A stretch of DNA of 51,403 nucleotides, taken from NCBI GenBank assembly GCA_022826515.1, contig JAJDUT010000056.1, positions 1 through 51,403 on the forward strand. Reading direction: 5' to 3'. A model generated the notes under the pieces. It ran no database searches, was not told the DNA's origin, and was given only the letters and a program-made list of their open reading frames with translations. Below are positions 1 to 7,234 of the stretch, piece by piece (position 1 is the first letter of the stretch; the number at the start of each line of letters is the position of its first letter). This stretch comes from Candidatus Latescibacterota bacterium (GTDB taxonomy: Bacteria; Latescibacterota; UBA2968; UBA8231). Position numbers and translations under genes: made by a program.

Positions 1-152
1 ACCGAAACACGGGTGGGATGTGCCATACTCAACCGGCTACTGCATTTGGCTAAACCCGAATCCTATCCCCTAACCGAGAAAGCCTAAACTACACACACAA
101 GAAGCCAACACCCCGGCACGAGTTTTATGCACCAAAGCCGTTGGAAAGTGTA

Positions 153-174
153 GATAATTGGTGACCCAATTATC
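153..174. repeat. Perfect 9-bp hairpin upstream of the transposase
   Basis: Arms GATAATTGG and CCAATTATC flank the loop TGAC. The hairpin lies 10 bases before the transposase promoter. It could be part of the element's left end or a transcription barrier. I found no matching copy at the right side, so it cannot be called a terminal inverted repeat. Confidence 0.45.
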
Positions 175-183
175 ATAAAATCG

Positions 184-212
184 TTGATGCGTAACTCATT
201 TTATGTTATATT
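184..212 (+). promoter_or_regulatory. Putative sigma-70 promoter of the transposase
   Basis: TTGATG and TATATT are separated by 17 bases. They are followed 11 bases later by the strong ribosome site AAGGAGA and the ATG at 238. This supports 238, not the in-frame TTG at 184, as the transposase start. Confidence 0.55.
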
Positions 213-237
213 ACTTACCATAAAAGGAGAGCTTAAA

Positions 238-1171
238 ATGTCACCTAATGGCCCCGGTAAATCGCATCGTAAAGGCATCACGATCATCGACCTTTTCAAG
301 ATGTTCCCCGACGACCAATCTGCTGAACAATGGTTCGAGGCCCAGCGCTGGCCTAGCGGTGTTCGCCAGTGTCCTGACTGTGGTTCTAATCAAACTGGCC
401 TAACTACTCATAAGACTATGCCCTATCGTTGTAAGGAGTGCCGCCAGTTCTTTTCTGCACGTAAGGGCACGGTCTTAGAGGGTAGTCGTATCGGGATGCA
501 GAAGTGGGTTATTGCGATCTATATGATGAGCACGGCACTAAAGGGAACCTCCAGCTTGAAGCTACATCGTGAGCTAGGTATCACCCAAAAGACGGCGTGG
601 TATATGATGCAGCGCATCCGTGAGGGTTTTCTTGGGGAAAGTGCGCCAATGGACGGCCCGGTTGAGATCGACGAAACGTACATCGGCGGTAAGGAAAAGA
701 ACAAGCACGCTAAGAAGAAGCTCCGCGCTGGACGCGGCACAGTAGGTAAGACCGTCGTGGTTGGTATGAAGGATCGTTCCACGAATGAAGTTCAAGCTGA
801 AGTGGTGGCTAATGTCAAGCGAGAAACGCTTGAAGAATTTGTGGAGAATTACACGACGATAGAGGCCACGAAGTACACAGACGAGAGCGCCGCCTACAAC
901 CGCCTCACAAACCACTGCGCTTGTAACCATAGCATAGGGAGCCTATGTAGATGGCGAGGCCCACACAAACGGCATAGAGAGCTTTTGGGCGATGCTAAAG
1001 CGTGGGTACTATGGCGTGTTCCACTACCTCAGTCCTAAGCACCTAAACCGATACGTGCATGAGTTCACGGCGCGGCACAATATGCGCCACCTTGATACCG
1101 CCGATCAAATGGCACATATCGCCGACCTTATGGTGGGTCGGCGCATACGGTATCGAGACCTAATAGCCTAG
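238..1171 (+). pseudogene. IS1595-family transposase, frameshifted near its C-terminus
   Basis: DDE transposase of the IS1595 type. The N-terminal half carries a zinc ribbon (CPDCG about residue 45, CKEC about 67), followed by the catalytic domain. The first Asp is in VEIDETYIGG, the second in KYTDESAAYN, and the third catalytic region in TNGIESFWAMLKRG. The reading frame starting at 238 is open only to 1038 and becomes nonsense after HSIG. The genuine C-terminus (YVDGEAHTNG through RYRDLIA, stop TAG at 1169-1171) continues in the next frame. One extra base between about 937 and 943 explains the switch, because the second frame has its own stop at 935-937. The gene is therefore probably inactive unless the frameshift is a sequencing error or is recoded. 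The start at 238 is chosen from the AAGGAGA site. The ends of the element could not be located. Confidence 0.85.
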
Positions 1172-1497
1172 GAGGTATCACATGACTTCTCCGGTAGCCG
1201 TTCCTCAAGAAGTGTCTCAATCCGTTGTAGAGTTGCCAGTTCCGGCGATGGATCAAGATGTTCAAGCACTTGTCGAGCAAAAGACACAAGAGCTTTTTTC
1301 TCTATTAGAAAAGGAACCGAACTTGCAAGGTTTAGATCGGGGCCGATCTCTCCTATTTCCTCATCCCGATGTCTGGCAAATACCACCAGAGCTAATGTTT
1401 CTCGATCAGGTACCAGAGCTATTTTATAATTGTAAACACGCTCAGGAACTACATCAAATACTTTACGTAGTTCTTCAGTGTTATAGGCATCAAGCAT
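1168..1497 (-). CDS. Hypothetical protein, 109 aa
   Basis: Family not recognised. The protein is mixed alpha/beta in composition, rich in Glu, Leu, Arg and Val, with no signal peptide or membrane segment. The ATG has an upstream AAAGGA at a plausible distance. Codon use (many AT-ending codons) resembles the other accessory genes at 1.7-4.1 kb. Its stop overlaps the end of the transposase gene by 4 bases, tail to tail. A plus-strand frame (1182-1550) with a perfect AGGAGG lies antisense to it. I prefer the minus frame because its composition is more protein-like, but the choice is not certain. Confidence 0.55.
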   Translation of the reverse strand: MLDAYNTEELRKVFDVVPERVYNYKIALVPDRETLALVVFARHRDEEIGEIGPDLNLASSVPFLIEKKALVSFARQVLEHLDPSPELATLQRIETLLEERLPEKSCDTS

Positions 1498-1684
1498 TAG
1501 AAGTCCTTTCTTCTAATAGTGGGCAGCCATTGGTTCCAGCGCAGACGTAGATATAGCTTGCGTCTTACTCTGAATTACCGTAGGTTCAGGGAACCTTTTT
1601 GTGACAACGCCAGTAGGGCCGCTAACCCTATGATCTGGCGATAGGTAGAACGTAGAAAAGTACTTGCTTTCTTGCAAGGACTAA

Positions 1685-1722
1685 AAAAGCAGCGCCTAGC
1701 ATCCTCGCTAGGGGCTGCTTTT
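1685..1722. terminator. Bidirectional intrinsic terminator
   Basis: A 16-base arm rich in A at its outer end pairs with 1707-1722, which ends in TTTT. The loop is ATCCTC and there is one internal mismatch. The A-tract on one side and T-tract on the other make it usable on both strands. It lies just past the stop of the minus-strand gene at 1741-2100. Confidence 0.75.
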
Positions 1723-1740
1723 ACGTTGATCTAAACATCA

Positions 1741-2100
1741 CTACTCTAAGGCTGCGGCCTGCACCTTTATGAAGGTTTTTCTATCTGCCGTCGCTAGGAA
1801 CTTTCTCCCATCTTGAAGCACCGCGATAAAGGTGATCTCCTTTCCCCTGCCTCCCACTAAAGCACCAGCTAATAGGCCGAGTGGGCCTAGTAATACTGCG
1901 CCAGCCGCCCCCCAGCCCACCGTCCCCGCTAATCGCTTCACAGACTCTTCCGTTGCGACCTCAACCGTTGTGATTTCACTAGCGGACATAACCTCCCTTT
2001 TATCACCTAAAAGGCCATGCCGTATCGGAAGGGATAGTGTGCCTAGCATAATTGACCCTTCTCCACCCTTTAGAAAATCCCCAGCGTGAATTTTGAACAT
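1741..2100 (-). CDS. Small glycine-zipper protein, 119 aa
   Basis: Unrecognised small protein. Residues about 60-85 form a Gly/Ala/Leu-rich hydrophobic stretch (GWGAAGAVLLGPLGLLAGAL) of the glycine-zipper kind, which suggests membrane insertion or packing. The N-terminal part holds a beta-rich segment, and the C-terminal part (FIAVLQDGRKFLATADRKTF) reads like a small beta-sandwich that may sense or bind something. There is no signal peptide. The ATG is preceded by GGGAGGT, a strong ribosome site. The gene stands 11 bases downstream of the lipoprotein gene on the same strand and probably shares its transcript. It is followed by the terminator at 1685-1722. The function is unknown. Confidence 0.65.
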   Translation of the reverse strand: MFKIHAGDFLKGGEGSIMLGTLSLPIRHGLLGDKREVMSASEITTVEVATEESVKRLAGTVGWGAAGAVLLGPLGLLAGALVGGRGKEITFIAVLQDGRKFLATADRKTFIKVQAAALE

Positions 2101-2111
2101 AGCATACCTCC

Positions 2112-3515
2112 CTAAAAGTCGGACGTATGCGCTAGCTGAAAGTCCTGCACGTATCCACTGCCAACGGTCGGCAGCTCGCCGTGCGAGGTATAGAACAGGT
2201 CAAGCATTCTTGATGGATCGCCTACTGCGGAAACCGACAAAGCACCGGCCACGTCTTGAGTGAAAAACATGAATCCGCCAAGTGCGTCTATCTCAATAGC
2301 ACTCATCACCGGCCAACTGTATCTGTGTCGGCTGTTCTCTATCTCAAAAAGCGTTTCAATGTTTCCGCCGTCCAAGTCAGACCTTCTGATACTGTGAATC
2401 CAATACAGGTCATTGCCGTTCCTATATGGCAAGCGCGACACCGACCAGTATATCTTTCCGGCCATCGCGTCAATCGCAAAGCTGTGTATATCAGCAAGTC
2501 CCCAATGTCTTGGTTGAATCAGACCGTCGGGGCATTCGCCGCCACACTCAACAACCACTTGCATGTAGGACGAATCTTCGCTTGGTATCATGGACTTGAT
2601 TGAGCTTGAGCCTATCCGTCCTCCGCCCCTTGCGTTGCTAACAGAAATGCTTGACCAGTACAACCGGCCCGTCGATGGGTCAACAGTTATGTTGCTCAAG
2701 TTATCTGAAAGGTCGTCGAGTGGGAAAATCTCTTGCTTGTCGCGTCCGTCCGGCAACGTAGCATGAAACAGGCCACCGCCGTTGCCGTCCACGTTTATCC
2801 AATAGGCAACCTGTCGCTGGTGGTCTATGGCAAGCTCTCGGTATCGTATCGCCGGGCCTATGGCATCTTGCAACACCGCCCTTCTATTGGAACCATCCAA
2901 ATCCGCCTGCATAAAGGGCGTTTGCCGGTCGTTTTCGTTTATCCAATACACCTTGCCAGTGGCAACGTCAAGCTCAAATTCCTTCATTCGGACGGAATCA
3001 CTAAGGGGAATCAAGGTCTCATGGTTGCCACCATATATGTCGCAACGCCTGAACGCATCCCAATCGACGTAATAGATGCTATTGTATTCTTCTTGGATAT
3101 ACGGCTCAGGGGGTACTACATTCGGATCGACTAGCGTCGTGAATACCTCCGCTAATACCCAGGGTGAAACCCCATCCCGATTTTGAGCGCGAATAGCCCA
3201 GCGATACTCCGTATCTGGTTCGAGAGGATGGATCGTGCTGTGGAGCGTCGCAGCGCCCCGGTGCGGCCAGTTCGTCCAGCGGCCCCCCTCCATCTTCTTA
3301 TAGTTGAGGTCGTAGTCTGTGGCGGCCTCTACGGCATCCCAAGCCACCTTGACGGATGTATCCGTAAGGACCTCAATGCGTAGGTTAGTCGGCTCTTGGA
3401 GCACGTCCACCGCAATGGCCGTGCCTTTACCGGCTGGCGCTACTGGAGTAGATTTATCACCTGAACAGGCGAGAAGAAAAAGAAAGATGGGTACTGCGAT
3501 AGAACGGAGGATCAT
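2112..3515 (-). CDS. Lipoprotein with fibronectin-III domain and YWTD-like beta-propeller
   Basis: The signal peptide ends in a lipobox (FLLAC, Cys17), so this is an exported lipoprotein. Residues about 40-127 form a fibronectin type III domain, with the typical ending of the form EPDTEYRWAIRAQN. Residues about 140-460 contain repeats of the form GKVYWIN, GRLYWSS, GKIYWSV and GGFMFFT, each spaced by about 45-60 residues. That is the pattern of LDL-receptor class B (YWTD) propeller blades, usually a protein- or ligand-binding surface. No catalytic residues are evident. The gene precedes the glycine-zipper gene on the same strand. Its ribosome site GAGGT lies inside a long hairpin (3519-3592), so translation may be controlled by RNA folding. 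A role in surface binding is inference. Confidence 0.8.
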   Translation of the reverse strand: MILRSIAVPIFLFLLACSGDKSTPVAPAGKGTAIAVDVLQEPTNLRIEVLTDTSVKVAWDAVEAATDYDLNYKKMEGGRWTNWPHRGAATLHSTIHPLEPDTEYRWAIRAQNRDGVSPWVLAEVFTTLVDPNVVPPEPYIQEEYNSIYYVDWDAFRRCDIYGGNHETLIPLSDSVRMKEFELDVATGKVYWINENDRQTPFMQADLDGSNRRAVLQDAIGPAIRYRELAIDHQRQVAYWINVDGNGGGLFHATLPDGRDKQEIFPLDDLSDNLSNITVDPSTGRLYWSSISVSNARGGGRIGSSSIKSMIPSEDSSYMQVVVECGGECPDGLIQPRHWGLADIHSFAIDAMAGKIYWSVSRLPYRNGNDLYWIHSIRRSDLDGGNIETLFEIENSRHRYSWPVMSAIEIDALGGFMFFTQDVAGALSVSAVGDPSRMLDLFYTSHGELPTVGSGYVQDFQLAHTSDF

Positions 3516-3518
3516 AGC

Positions 3519-3592
3519 GCACCTCTGCTGGTTAGGAATGGAGGCTAGTCCCGACTAAAAATCGGGCCTTGCCTCCACCACCGCAGAGGTGC
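3519..3592 (-). promoter_or_regulatory. Leader hairpin that sequesters the Shine-Dalgarno
   Basis: Three nested pairings: GCACCTCTGC (3519-3528) with GCAGAGGTGC (3583-3592), GGAGGC (3540-3545) with GCCTCC (3571-3576), and CCCGA (3550-3554) with TCGGG (3562-3566). On the minus-strand mRNA, the 3' arm of the outermost stem contains the GAGGT used by the lipoprotein gene whose ATG is at 3515. Folding should block ribosome binding, so the element may act as a thermometer, riboswitch or protein-controlled switch. An attC-like recombination site was considered, but the core motifs are missing. Confidence 0.6.
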
Positions 3593-3748
3593 GGGACGGT
3601 CCCACCTATTTACCTGATATTGTACACTGAGCTTCGGGGTCCGGGAGCGACCCTAACCACGATGCTCAAGGCTGTTGTATTCAGCGAGAGACCCGACAGA
3701 GCGGCCCCCTGCTGGTAGTGAAGGCAGTTGAAAGATAAAAAGCTCCCG

Positions 3749-3777
3749 TTGGTAATTCAAGTATTTTTTATTATACT
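3749..3777 (+). promoter_or_regulatory. Putative sigma-70 promoter for the two small genes
   Basis: TTGGTA and TATACT with 17-base spacing, ending 27 bases before the ATG at 3805. The rest of the intergenic stretch upstream (3593-3748) shows no other feature I can support. Confidence 0.6.
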
Positions 3778-3804
3778 CTCTGTACCATTCATAAGGAGCT
3801 AGTC

Positions 3805-3960
3805 ATGTTATCTGAGTACATCACCCCTGCCGTACTGCTCGCCGCCATAATAGCCGTTTGGCGATTTCTACACGCTGATATAAAGAGCTTGGGCAACCGC
3901 ATAGATGAGCTCAATCGCCGCATAGATGCCCACCTCGAAGGCCACGCCCCTAAACCATAG
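3805..3960 (+). CDS. Small membrane protein with C-terminal coiled coil, 51 aa
   Basis: Starts MLSEYITPAVLLAAIIAVW, a single transmembrane helix of about 18 residues near the N-terminus. It is followed by a charged heptad-like segment (IKSLGNRIDELNRRIDAHLE) that should form a short coiled coil. The small membrane proteins of phages and plasmids often look like this, but no family is recognised. The gene has a consensus promoter and the ribosome site AAGGAG 6 bases before ATG. The identical leader AAGGAGCTAGTCATG recurs in front of the next gene, 15 bases downstream, so the two form a small operon ended by the terminator at 4118-4152. Confidence 0.7.
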   Translation: MLSEYITPAVLLAAIIAVWRFLHADIKSLGNRIDELNRRIDAHLEGHAPKP

Positions 3961-3975
3961 AGCAAGGAGCTAGTC

Positions 3976-4116
3976 ATGTCTAAGAAAGATAGCCCTCGAC
4001 GGGGACGGCCTGAGACAAGGGTCCTCCGCATCAACGCCACGCCCGAAGAGATAGCGCGGCGCATCTGTGAGAATGCCCGCCCCCCTAAGCCCCTCCAGCG
4101 CCAGACGCGGAAATAG
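3976..4116 (+). CDS. Small basic protein with RGRPETRVLRI motif, 46 aa
   Basis: A 46-residue, strongly basic protein. Residues 8-21 (RRGRPETRVLRINA) combine an AT-hook-like GRP tripeptide with a beta strand. A helix follows (TPEEIARRICENA), then a Pro/Lys-rich tail. The strand-helix order recalls the start of ribbon-helix-helix DNA-binding proteins, but the second helix is missing or reduced, so this is only a hint. The gene has its own AAGGAG ribosome site, within a leader copied from the gene before it. It lies 15 bases after that gene and ends directly at the terminator. A DNA-binding or copy-control role is inference. Confidence 0.65.
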   Translation: MSKKDSPRRGRPETRVLRINATPEEIARRICENARPPKPLQRQTRK

Positions 4117-4117
4117 A

Positions 4118-4152
4118 AAAGGCCCCGGTAGTTGCTCGCTACCGGGGCCTTT
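4118..4152 (+). terminator. Intrinsic terminator after the small-gene operon
   Basis: A perfect 14-base-pair stem (AAAGGCCCCGGTAG with CTACCGGGGCCTTT) encloses the loop TTGCTCG, with a short T-run at the end. It begins 2 bases after the stop of the 46-aa gene. Confidence 0.85.
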
Positions 4153-4213
4153 CTGCGTCTATCTGGTAACTTAGCTATATAGTTCCCTAAATTATTATGA
4201 TTCAAAAGAAGTT

Positions 4214-4269
4214 TTAGTTGGGCAGATCCTCGGCGGGAATATCCCGCAGCCGCGGGTTATTTTGGTCTC
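4214..4269 (-). repeat. Second, diverged copy of the rfbC 3' end
   Basis: These 56 bases match 5818-5873 at 51 positions and encode, on the minus strand, DQNNPRLRDIPAEDLPN and the stop. Three of the five differences are synonymous, so the copy looks like the end of a real but diverged homologue. With the copy at 5818-5873 it brackets the ATPase/DUF4276 cassette as direct repeats. That is the pattern left when an element integrates into, and rebuilds, the 3' end of a gene. Confidence 0.8.
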
Positions 4270-4280
4270 CTTTCGAGATT

Positions 4281-4558
4281 TCATGGGGGATATGCCTTCC
4301 TAATGCCCTGTGGCTGGGCGAGAAAATGCAAGGCCCTCTCCAAGGTTCCAAAGCAGGGCACACCGGCATTCCGCAAGCGGTCAAAGTCGAGCATCCGGGT
4401 CATTCCGCGCCTCTTTGCAGGCCCTGTTCTAAGTGAAGATTATTCCAGCGAATAGGCGTTGACCATGGAAAAGTAGAAAGCCGAGCGAGAAGGTTCCCCG
4501 CCGCCTGTACCTCGCCGTGTCCTTCTACCAAAACGTAGCCCTTTCCCGGCCAACTCAT
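4281..4558 (-). pseudogene. DUF4276 (TOPRIM-like) partner gene with internal deletion
   Basis: Starting at the ATG that overlaps the ATPase stop (ATGA, 4555-4558), the frame gives 52 residues beginning MSWPGKGYVLVEGHGEV. The hydrophobic strand followed by EGHGE is the typical N-terminus of DUF4276, a TOPRIM-like protein that accompanies RecF/OLD-type AAA ATPases. The frame stops at 4400-4402. An overlapping ATG then opens a frame of 40 residues (MTRMLDFDRLRNAGVPCFGT and on, to 4281), which resembles the C-terminal end of the same family. DUF4276 proteins are usually about 200 residues or more, so most of the middle is missing and the two ends are joined out of frame. The partner is therefore very likely non-functional. 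Family assignment is from memory of sequence patterns, not a search. Confidence 0.65.
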
Positions 4559-5721
4559 TGCTCGGTGAGTCCTAGCTGCTCTTGCTGTAGCCCCTCGGTC
4601 GTCATCAGCTCGCCTAATCTGATTAGATGGTTTGAGATGGCTTCGCGTTGATTGTCAGCCAAGGGACAGATAATGGTCCCGCCATTTGTGTACTCGACAA
4701 CCCGAACTTCCTCTACTTCCACCAAATTCAGAAGTTCAGGGCTGTGAGTCGTGATCAGCACTTGGCTCCGCTTGCTGGCTTGTCGTAGGTAATCCATCAG
4801 CAGGGGCAAGGCTCTAGGATGAACCGTCAGTTCTGGCTCTTCAATGCCCACAATCGGCAGGGGTGGCTCTTGGAGCAGGGCCGTCAATATCCCCGCAACG
4901 CGGAGAGTGCCGTCGGATTCCTGTACTGCCTCAAACCACTTGCCCTGTTTGTTTGACACATGCCTGAATTGGGCCACTAGGTAGCCTGCCACCTCGCTCA
5001 CCTTGACATCCTTGATATTCCCAGTGAGCCGCTCAAGCCCCGCCACGATCTCCGGTTTCCACGTTGACTGTTCCTGATCTCGTAAAATCGAGACCCAATT
5101 GTCGCCATGCCGGTGCATCGGCCGGTCAGGACTGTACTTCTGGGGTTGCCGCAGGGTATCTGGGTAAATCGAGTAGATCACCGGACATACGAGCAACTCA
5201 AAGAGGTGTCTGAACCGTTCGTCGCCAGCGATGGTCGGCAGCGCGAGACTGGTGCCGCTTACCTTGGGTTCAAGCCCCTCTGGTCCATTCCATTTACCGC
5301 GCTCGACCGTGAACCTCACGCTGCCTTGGTCTGTGAAAACGACAGCTTCTTCCGATCTGACTCGGAATTCTTCCTTCCGGTCACCCGCGATCTCAAAAGA
5401 ATAGGACCCCGGCCCAGATTCCAGTGCGACGTTGAGCTTGATGGAGACATTGTGCGGATGTCCCGAACTCCACCGCCTCACCGCGCCGATCCCTCCCCGA
5501 TCTGCAATCGCGCCCGAGAGGCCCATCTGCATGGCGTCGCGGACGAAGCCAAGGACATCAACCACATTGCTTTTGCCCGAACCGTTGGGGCCGACGAGGA
5601 CAGTCATACGTCCTAGTCCAATGCACTGGTCGCGCCCTATGCTTCGATAGTTAGAGATGCTGATTTTCGTGATTCGCGGATGAGATTCTGTCACGTTAAA
5701 CCTCACTCTGGTGGCCAACAC
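4555..5721 (-). CDS. AAA-family ATPase (RecF/OLD/AAA_21-like)
   Basis: An ABC/SMC-type ATPase without a long coiled coil. The N-terminal strand KISISNYRSIG is typical of RecF-like proteins. The Walker A is GPNGSGKS (residues 44-51). The Walker B lies in VGIEEPELTVHP near residue 295, followed by the switch motif ITTHSPELL near 327. Such ATPases normally act together with a DUF4276/TOPRIM nuclease-like partner in phage defence or DNA processing. Here the partner follows with an ATGA overlap but is deleted, so the pair is probably disabled. The open frame begins at a GTG (5721) that overlaps an AAGGAG. GTGs further in (about 5706 or 5691) are possible starts. The gene lies between two copies of the rfbC 3' end and seems to be cargo of a small integrated cassette. 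Confidence 0.85.
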   Translation of the reverse strand: MLATRVRFNVTESHPRITKISISNYRSIGRDQCIGLGRMTVLVGPNGSGKSNVVDVLGFVRDAMQMGLSGAIADRGGIGAVRRWSSGHPHNVSIKLNVALESGPGSYSFEIAGDRKEEFRVRSEEAVVFTDQGSVRFTVERGKWNGPEGLEPKVSGTSLALPTIAGDERFRHLFELLVCPVIYSIYPDTLRQPQKYSPDRPMHRHGDNWVSILRDQEQSTWKPEIVAGLERLTGNIKDVKVSEVAGYLVAQFRHVSNKQGKWFEAVQESDGTLRVAGILTALLQEPPLPIVGIEEPELTVHPRALPLLMDYLRQASKRSQVLITTHSPELLNLVEVEEVRVVEYTNGGTIICPLADNQREAISNHLIRLGELMTTEGLQQEQLGLTEQ

Positions 5722-5817
5722 TCCTTCGCGTACATGCCGCTCTGAACTCTCTGAGGAATATCTTCACCTCCTTCAGGATGTACAGGTTTTGTGGAATTAT
5801 GGGCATTGCAAAACCAC

Positions 5818-5873
5818 TTAGTTGGGCAGATCCGCGGCGGAAATATCCCGTAGCCGTGGGTTGTTTTGGTCTC
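5818..5873 (-). repeat. Native rfbC 3' end, partner of the repeat at 4214-4269
   Basis: These are the last 17 codons and stop of the intact rfbC-like gene, plus two bases of the preceding codon. The direct repeat of this segment at 4214-4269 marks the other side of the 1.5-kb ATPase cassette. No integrase gene lies between the repeats. Confidence 0.8.
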
Positions 5874-6360
5874 GCGGCGAGAGAACCGGCACCCCTTCAA
5901 TACCCCAGTCCAACCCCGCATCGGGATCGTCCCAAGCCACGCCCCACTCATCCGTGCCGTCGTAGTAGGAATCGACCAAATAGAAAAGCATCGCGTCGGT
6001 GACGGCGTAAAAGCCATGCGCCACCCCCGCCGGAATAAAGACACCGCGCAATACCTCTTGGTCTAACTCGATGACTTGTCCCTGCCCGCGAGTCGGCGAA
6101 CTGCGGCGCAGATCGAGCAGCCCGACGCGCAGCGTGCCCAAGCCGCAGTGCCAGTAGTCAACTTGGCGGTGGTGATAGTGCAAGCCGCGCAGCACCCCCT
6201 GCTGCGACTCCGAGCGGCTCCACTGCAAAGCGTCCCAGCAGCGCTGGGGAAACCACTCCTTGCGGTACACCTCGGTAAAGCGGCCTCGCTCGTCGCCGTG
6301 CGACTGTAGCTCGGCGATATAGACGCCTTCAATGGCCATAGAGGGGCGAATCTGGGCCAT
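5818..6360 (-). CDS. rfbC: dTDP-4-dehydrorhamnose 3,5-epimerase-like protein
   Basis: A 180-residue cupin of the RmlC/RfbC type, the usual family length. It is expected to epimerise dTDP-4-keto-6-deoxyglucose in deoxysugar synthesis for cell-surface glycans. The sequence shows the GDERGRFTEVYR entry, the catalytic histidine in GVLRGLHYH, the motif IPAGVAHGFYAV, and the tyrosine-rich segment FYLVDSYYDGTDEWG. The start at 6360 (MAQIRPSMAIEG) is preferred. It follows the stop of the SEC-C gene by one base, so the two are translationally coupled, and upstream sequence in this frame is only a shadow of that gene. The 3' end is duplicated at 4214-4269. A sugar 4,6-dehydratase (rfbB-like) is 20 kb away; rmlA and rmlD are not in the window. 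Confidence 0.85.
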   Translation of the reverse strand: MAQIRPSMAIEGVYIAELQSHGDERGRFTEVYRKEWFPQRCWDALQWSRSESQQGVLRGLHYHHRQVDYWHCGLGTLRVGLLDLRRSSPTRGQGQVIELDQEVLRGVFIPAGVAHGFYAVTDAMLFYLVDSYYDGTDEWGVAWDDPDAGLDWGIEGVPVLSPRDQNNPRLRDISAADLPN

Positions 6361-6361
6361 C

Positions 6362-6979
6362 TCAAGCGGCCTTGCCGCAGCATCTTTTGAACTTCTTGCC
6401 GCTGCCGCAAGGGCACGGGTCGTTGCGGCCGACCTTGGGGGTTTCGCGGCGGAAGGTCTCCACCTTGGTGGGAAAGAGCCGACCTCCGTCCAGCACGTCG
6501 GCCGGTTTTTCACCTTCTAATGCGGGACGCGGCGTCTGCAACCACTCCTCGTGCAATTCCCGCATGGCCTCGCTCATCTCCGCTTCGCCCAGCTCGCCAT
6601 CGAACCCGCGCTCTTGGCAAAAGGCGCTAAAATCGGCCAGCATAGCGCCCTGCGGCGAGCGCAGCATTTGCTCGACTTGCTGCACGTCAACTCCGGGCGG
6701 CAGGGCCTGCTGGAGTTGGGCCAAGTCCAACTCCTCCACTGCGGCCGGTTCTTCATCGTCTGTATCTGGGGCAGGAGCAGGTGCGACCACAGCGGCGATT
6801 TCGGCCAGCACTTGGCCCATTTCACTGCGGTCGGCCTCAGCCGCCGTCGGCAGCACTTGATCGAGGATCCAATCTACCTCTTCACCATCTTCCAACAGCT
6901 CGACTATTTCTTCAGCCGAGAATTTTTCTGCCCCCTTGGCTTGGCACAAGGCCTCCAAGCGCGTGGCCAACTCTTGCAC
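6362..6979 (-). CDS. SEC-C motif protein, 205 aa
   Basis: The last 22 residues form a SEC-C zinc-binding motif ([19 protein letters not shown]), as found at the end of SecA and in many stand-alone proteins, where it binds zinc and helps contact partners. The rest is acidic and mostly helical, with a Pro/Ala/Asp-rich linker around residues 65-80. No enzymatic domain is recognised. Translation appears to start at a GTG preceded by GGAG. The gene is followed after one base by rfbC. Its particular role cannot be read from the sequence. Confidence 0.8.
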   Translation of the reverse strand: MQELATRLEALCQAKGAEKFSAEEIVELLEDGEEVDWILDQVLPTAAEADRSEMGQVLAEIAAVVAPAPAPDTDDEEPAAVEELDLAQLQQALPPGVDVQQVEQMLRSPQGAMLADFSAFCQERGFDGELGEAEMSEAMRELHEEWLQTPRPALEGEKPADVLDGGRLFPTKVETFRRETPKVGRNDPCPCGSGKKFKRCCGKAA

Positions 6980-7173
6980 GAAAGCACTCCATTTTTAGCA
7001 ATTACGCGGGTGAATTTACCGGTGCGAAATCTACCGCTTGCCCCTGTACCTGTCAAAAGACGCGCCTCAGAAATCTGAGGATGTTCAAATATCTGAGGCT
7101 TTTTGGTGTCAATTATCCCTAAAAACAGGCGATAAGACGCGAATTTTCCCCTTAATACATAATGGCATGATTT

Positions 7174-7203
7174 TTGCTTATTACACATAGCCATGACGAT
7201 AAT
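7174..7203 (+). promoter_or_regulatory. Putative promoter of the ECF sigma gene
   Basis: TTGCTT and GATAAT with 18-base spacing, 31 bases upstream of the ATG at 7235. The rest of 6980-7173 is AT-rich and shows no clear feature. Confidence 0.4.
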
Positions 7204-7234
7204 CGCTTGAATTGTACCAGAAAGGAGCACAACC

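Noticed and set aside
1..183. Possible coding frame at the left edge on the minus strand
   Set aside because: Short frames without ribosome site or recognisable motif. Nothing beyond the 153-174 hairpin can be supported.
1182..1550. Plus-strand 122-aa frame with perfect AGGAGG just after the transposase
   Set aside because: It is antisense to the 1168-1497 minus frame, whose composition and codon use are more protein-like. The AGGAGG also spells the last codons of that frame. The plus frame remains a possible alternative.
3519..3592. attC-like (integron) recombination site
   Set aside because: The folded shape is similar, but GTTRRRY and RYYYAAC core sites are absent at the ends.
4218..4436. 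Plus-strand frame of 72 aa
   Set aside because: Antisense to the DUF4276 remnant and the rfbC tail copy. No ribosome site.
5703..6044. Minus frame of 113 aa overlapping rfbC
   Set aside because: Shadow of rfbC in another frame.
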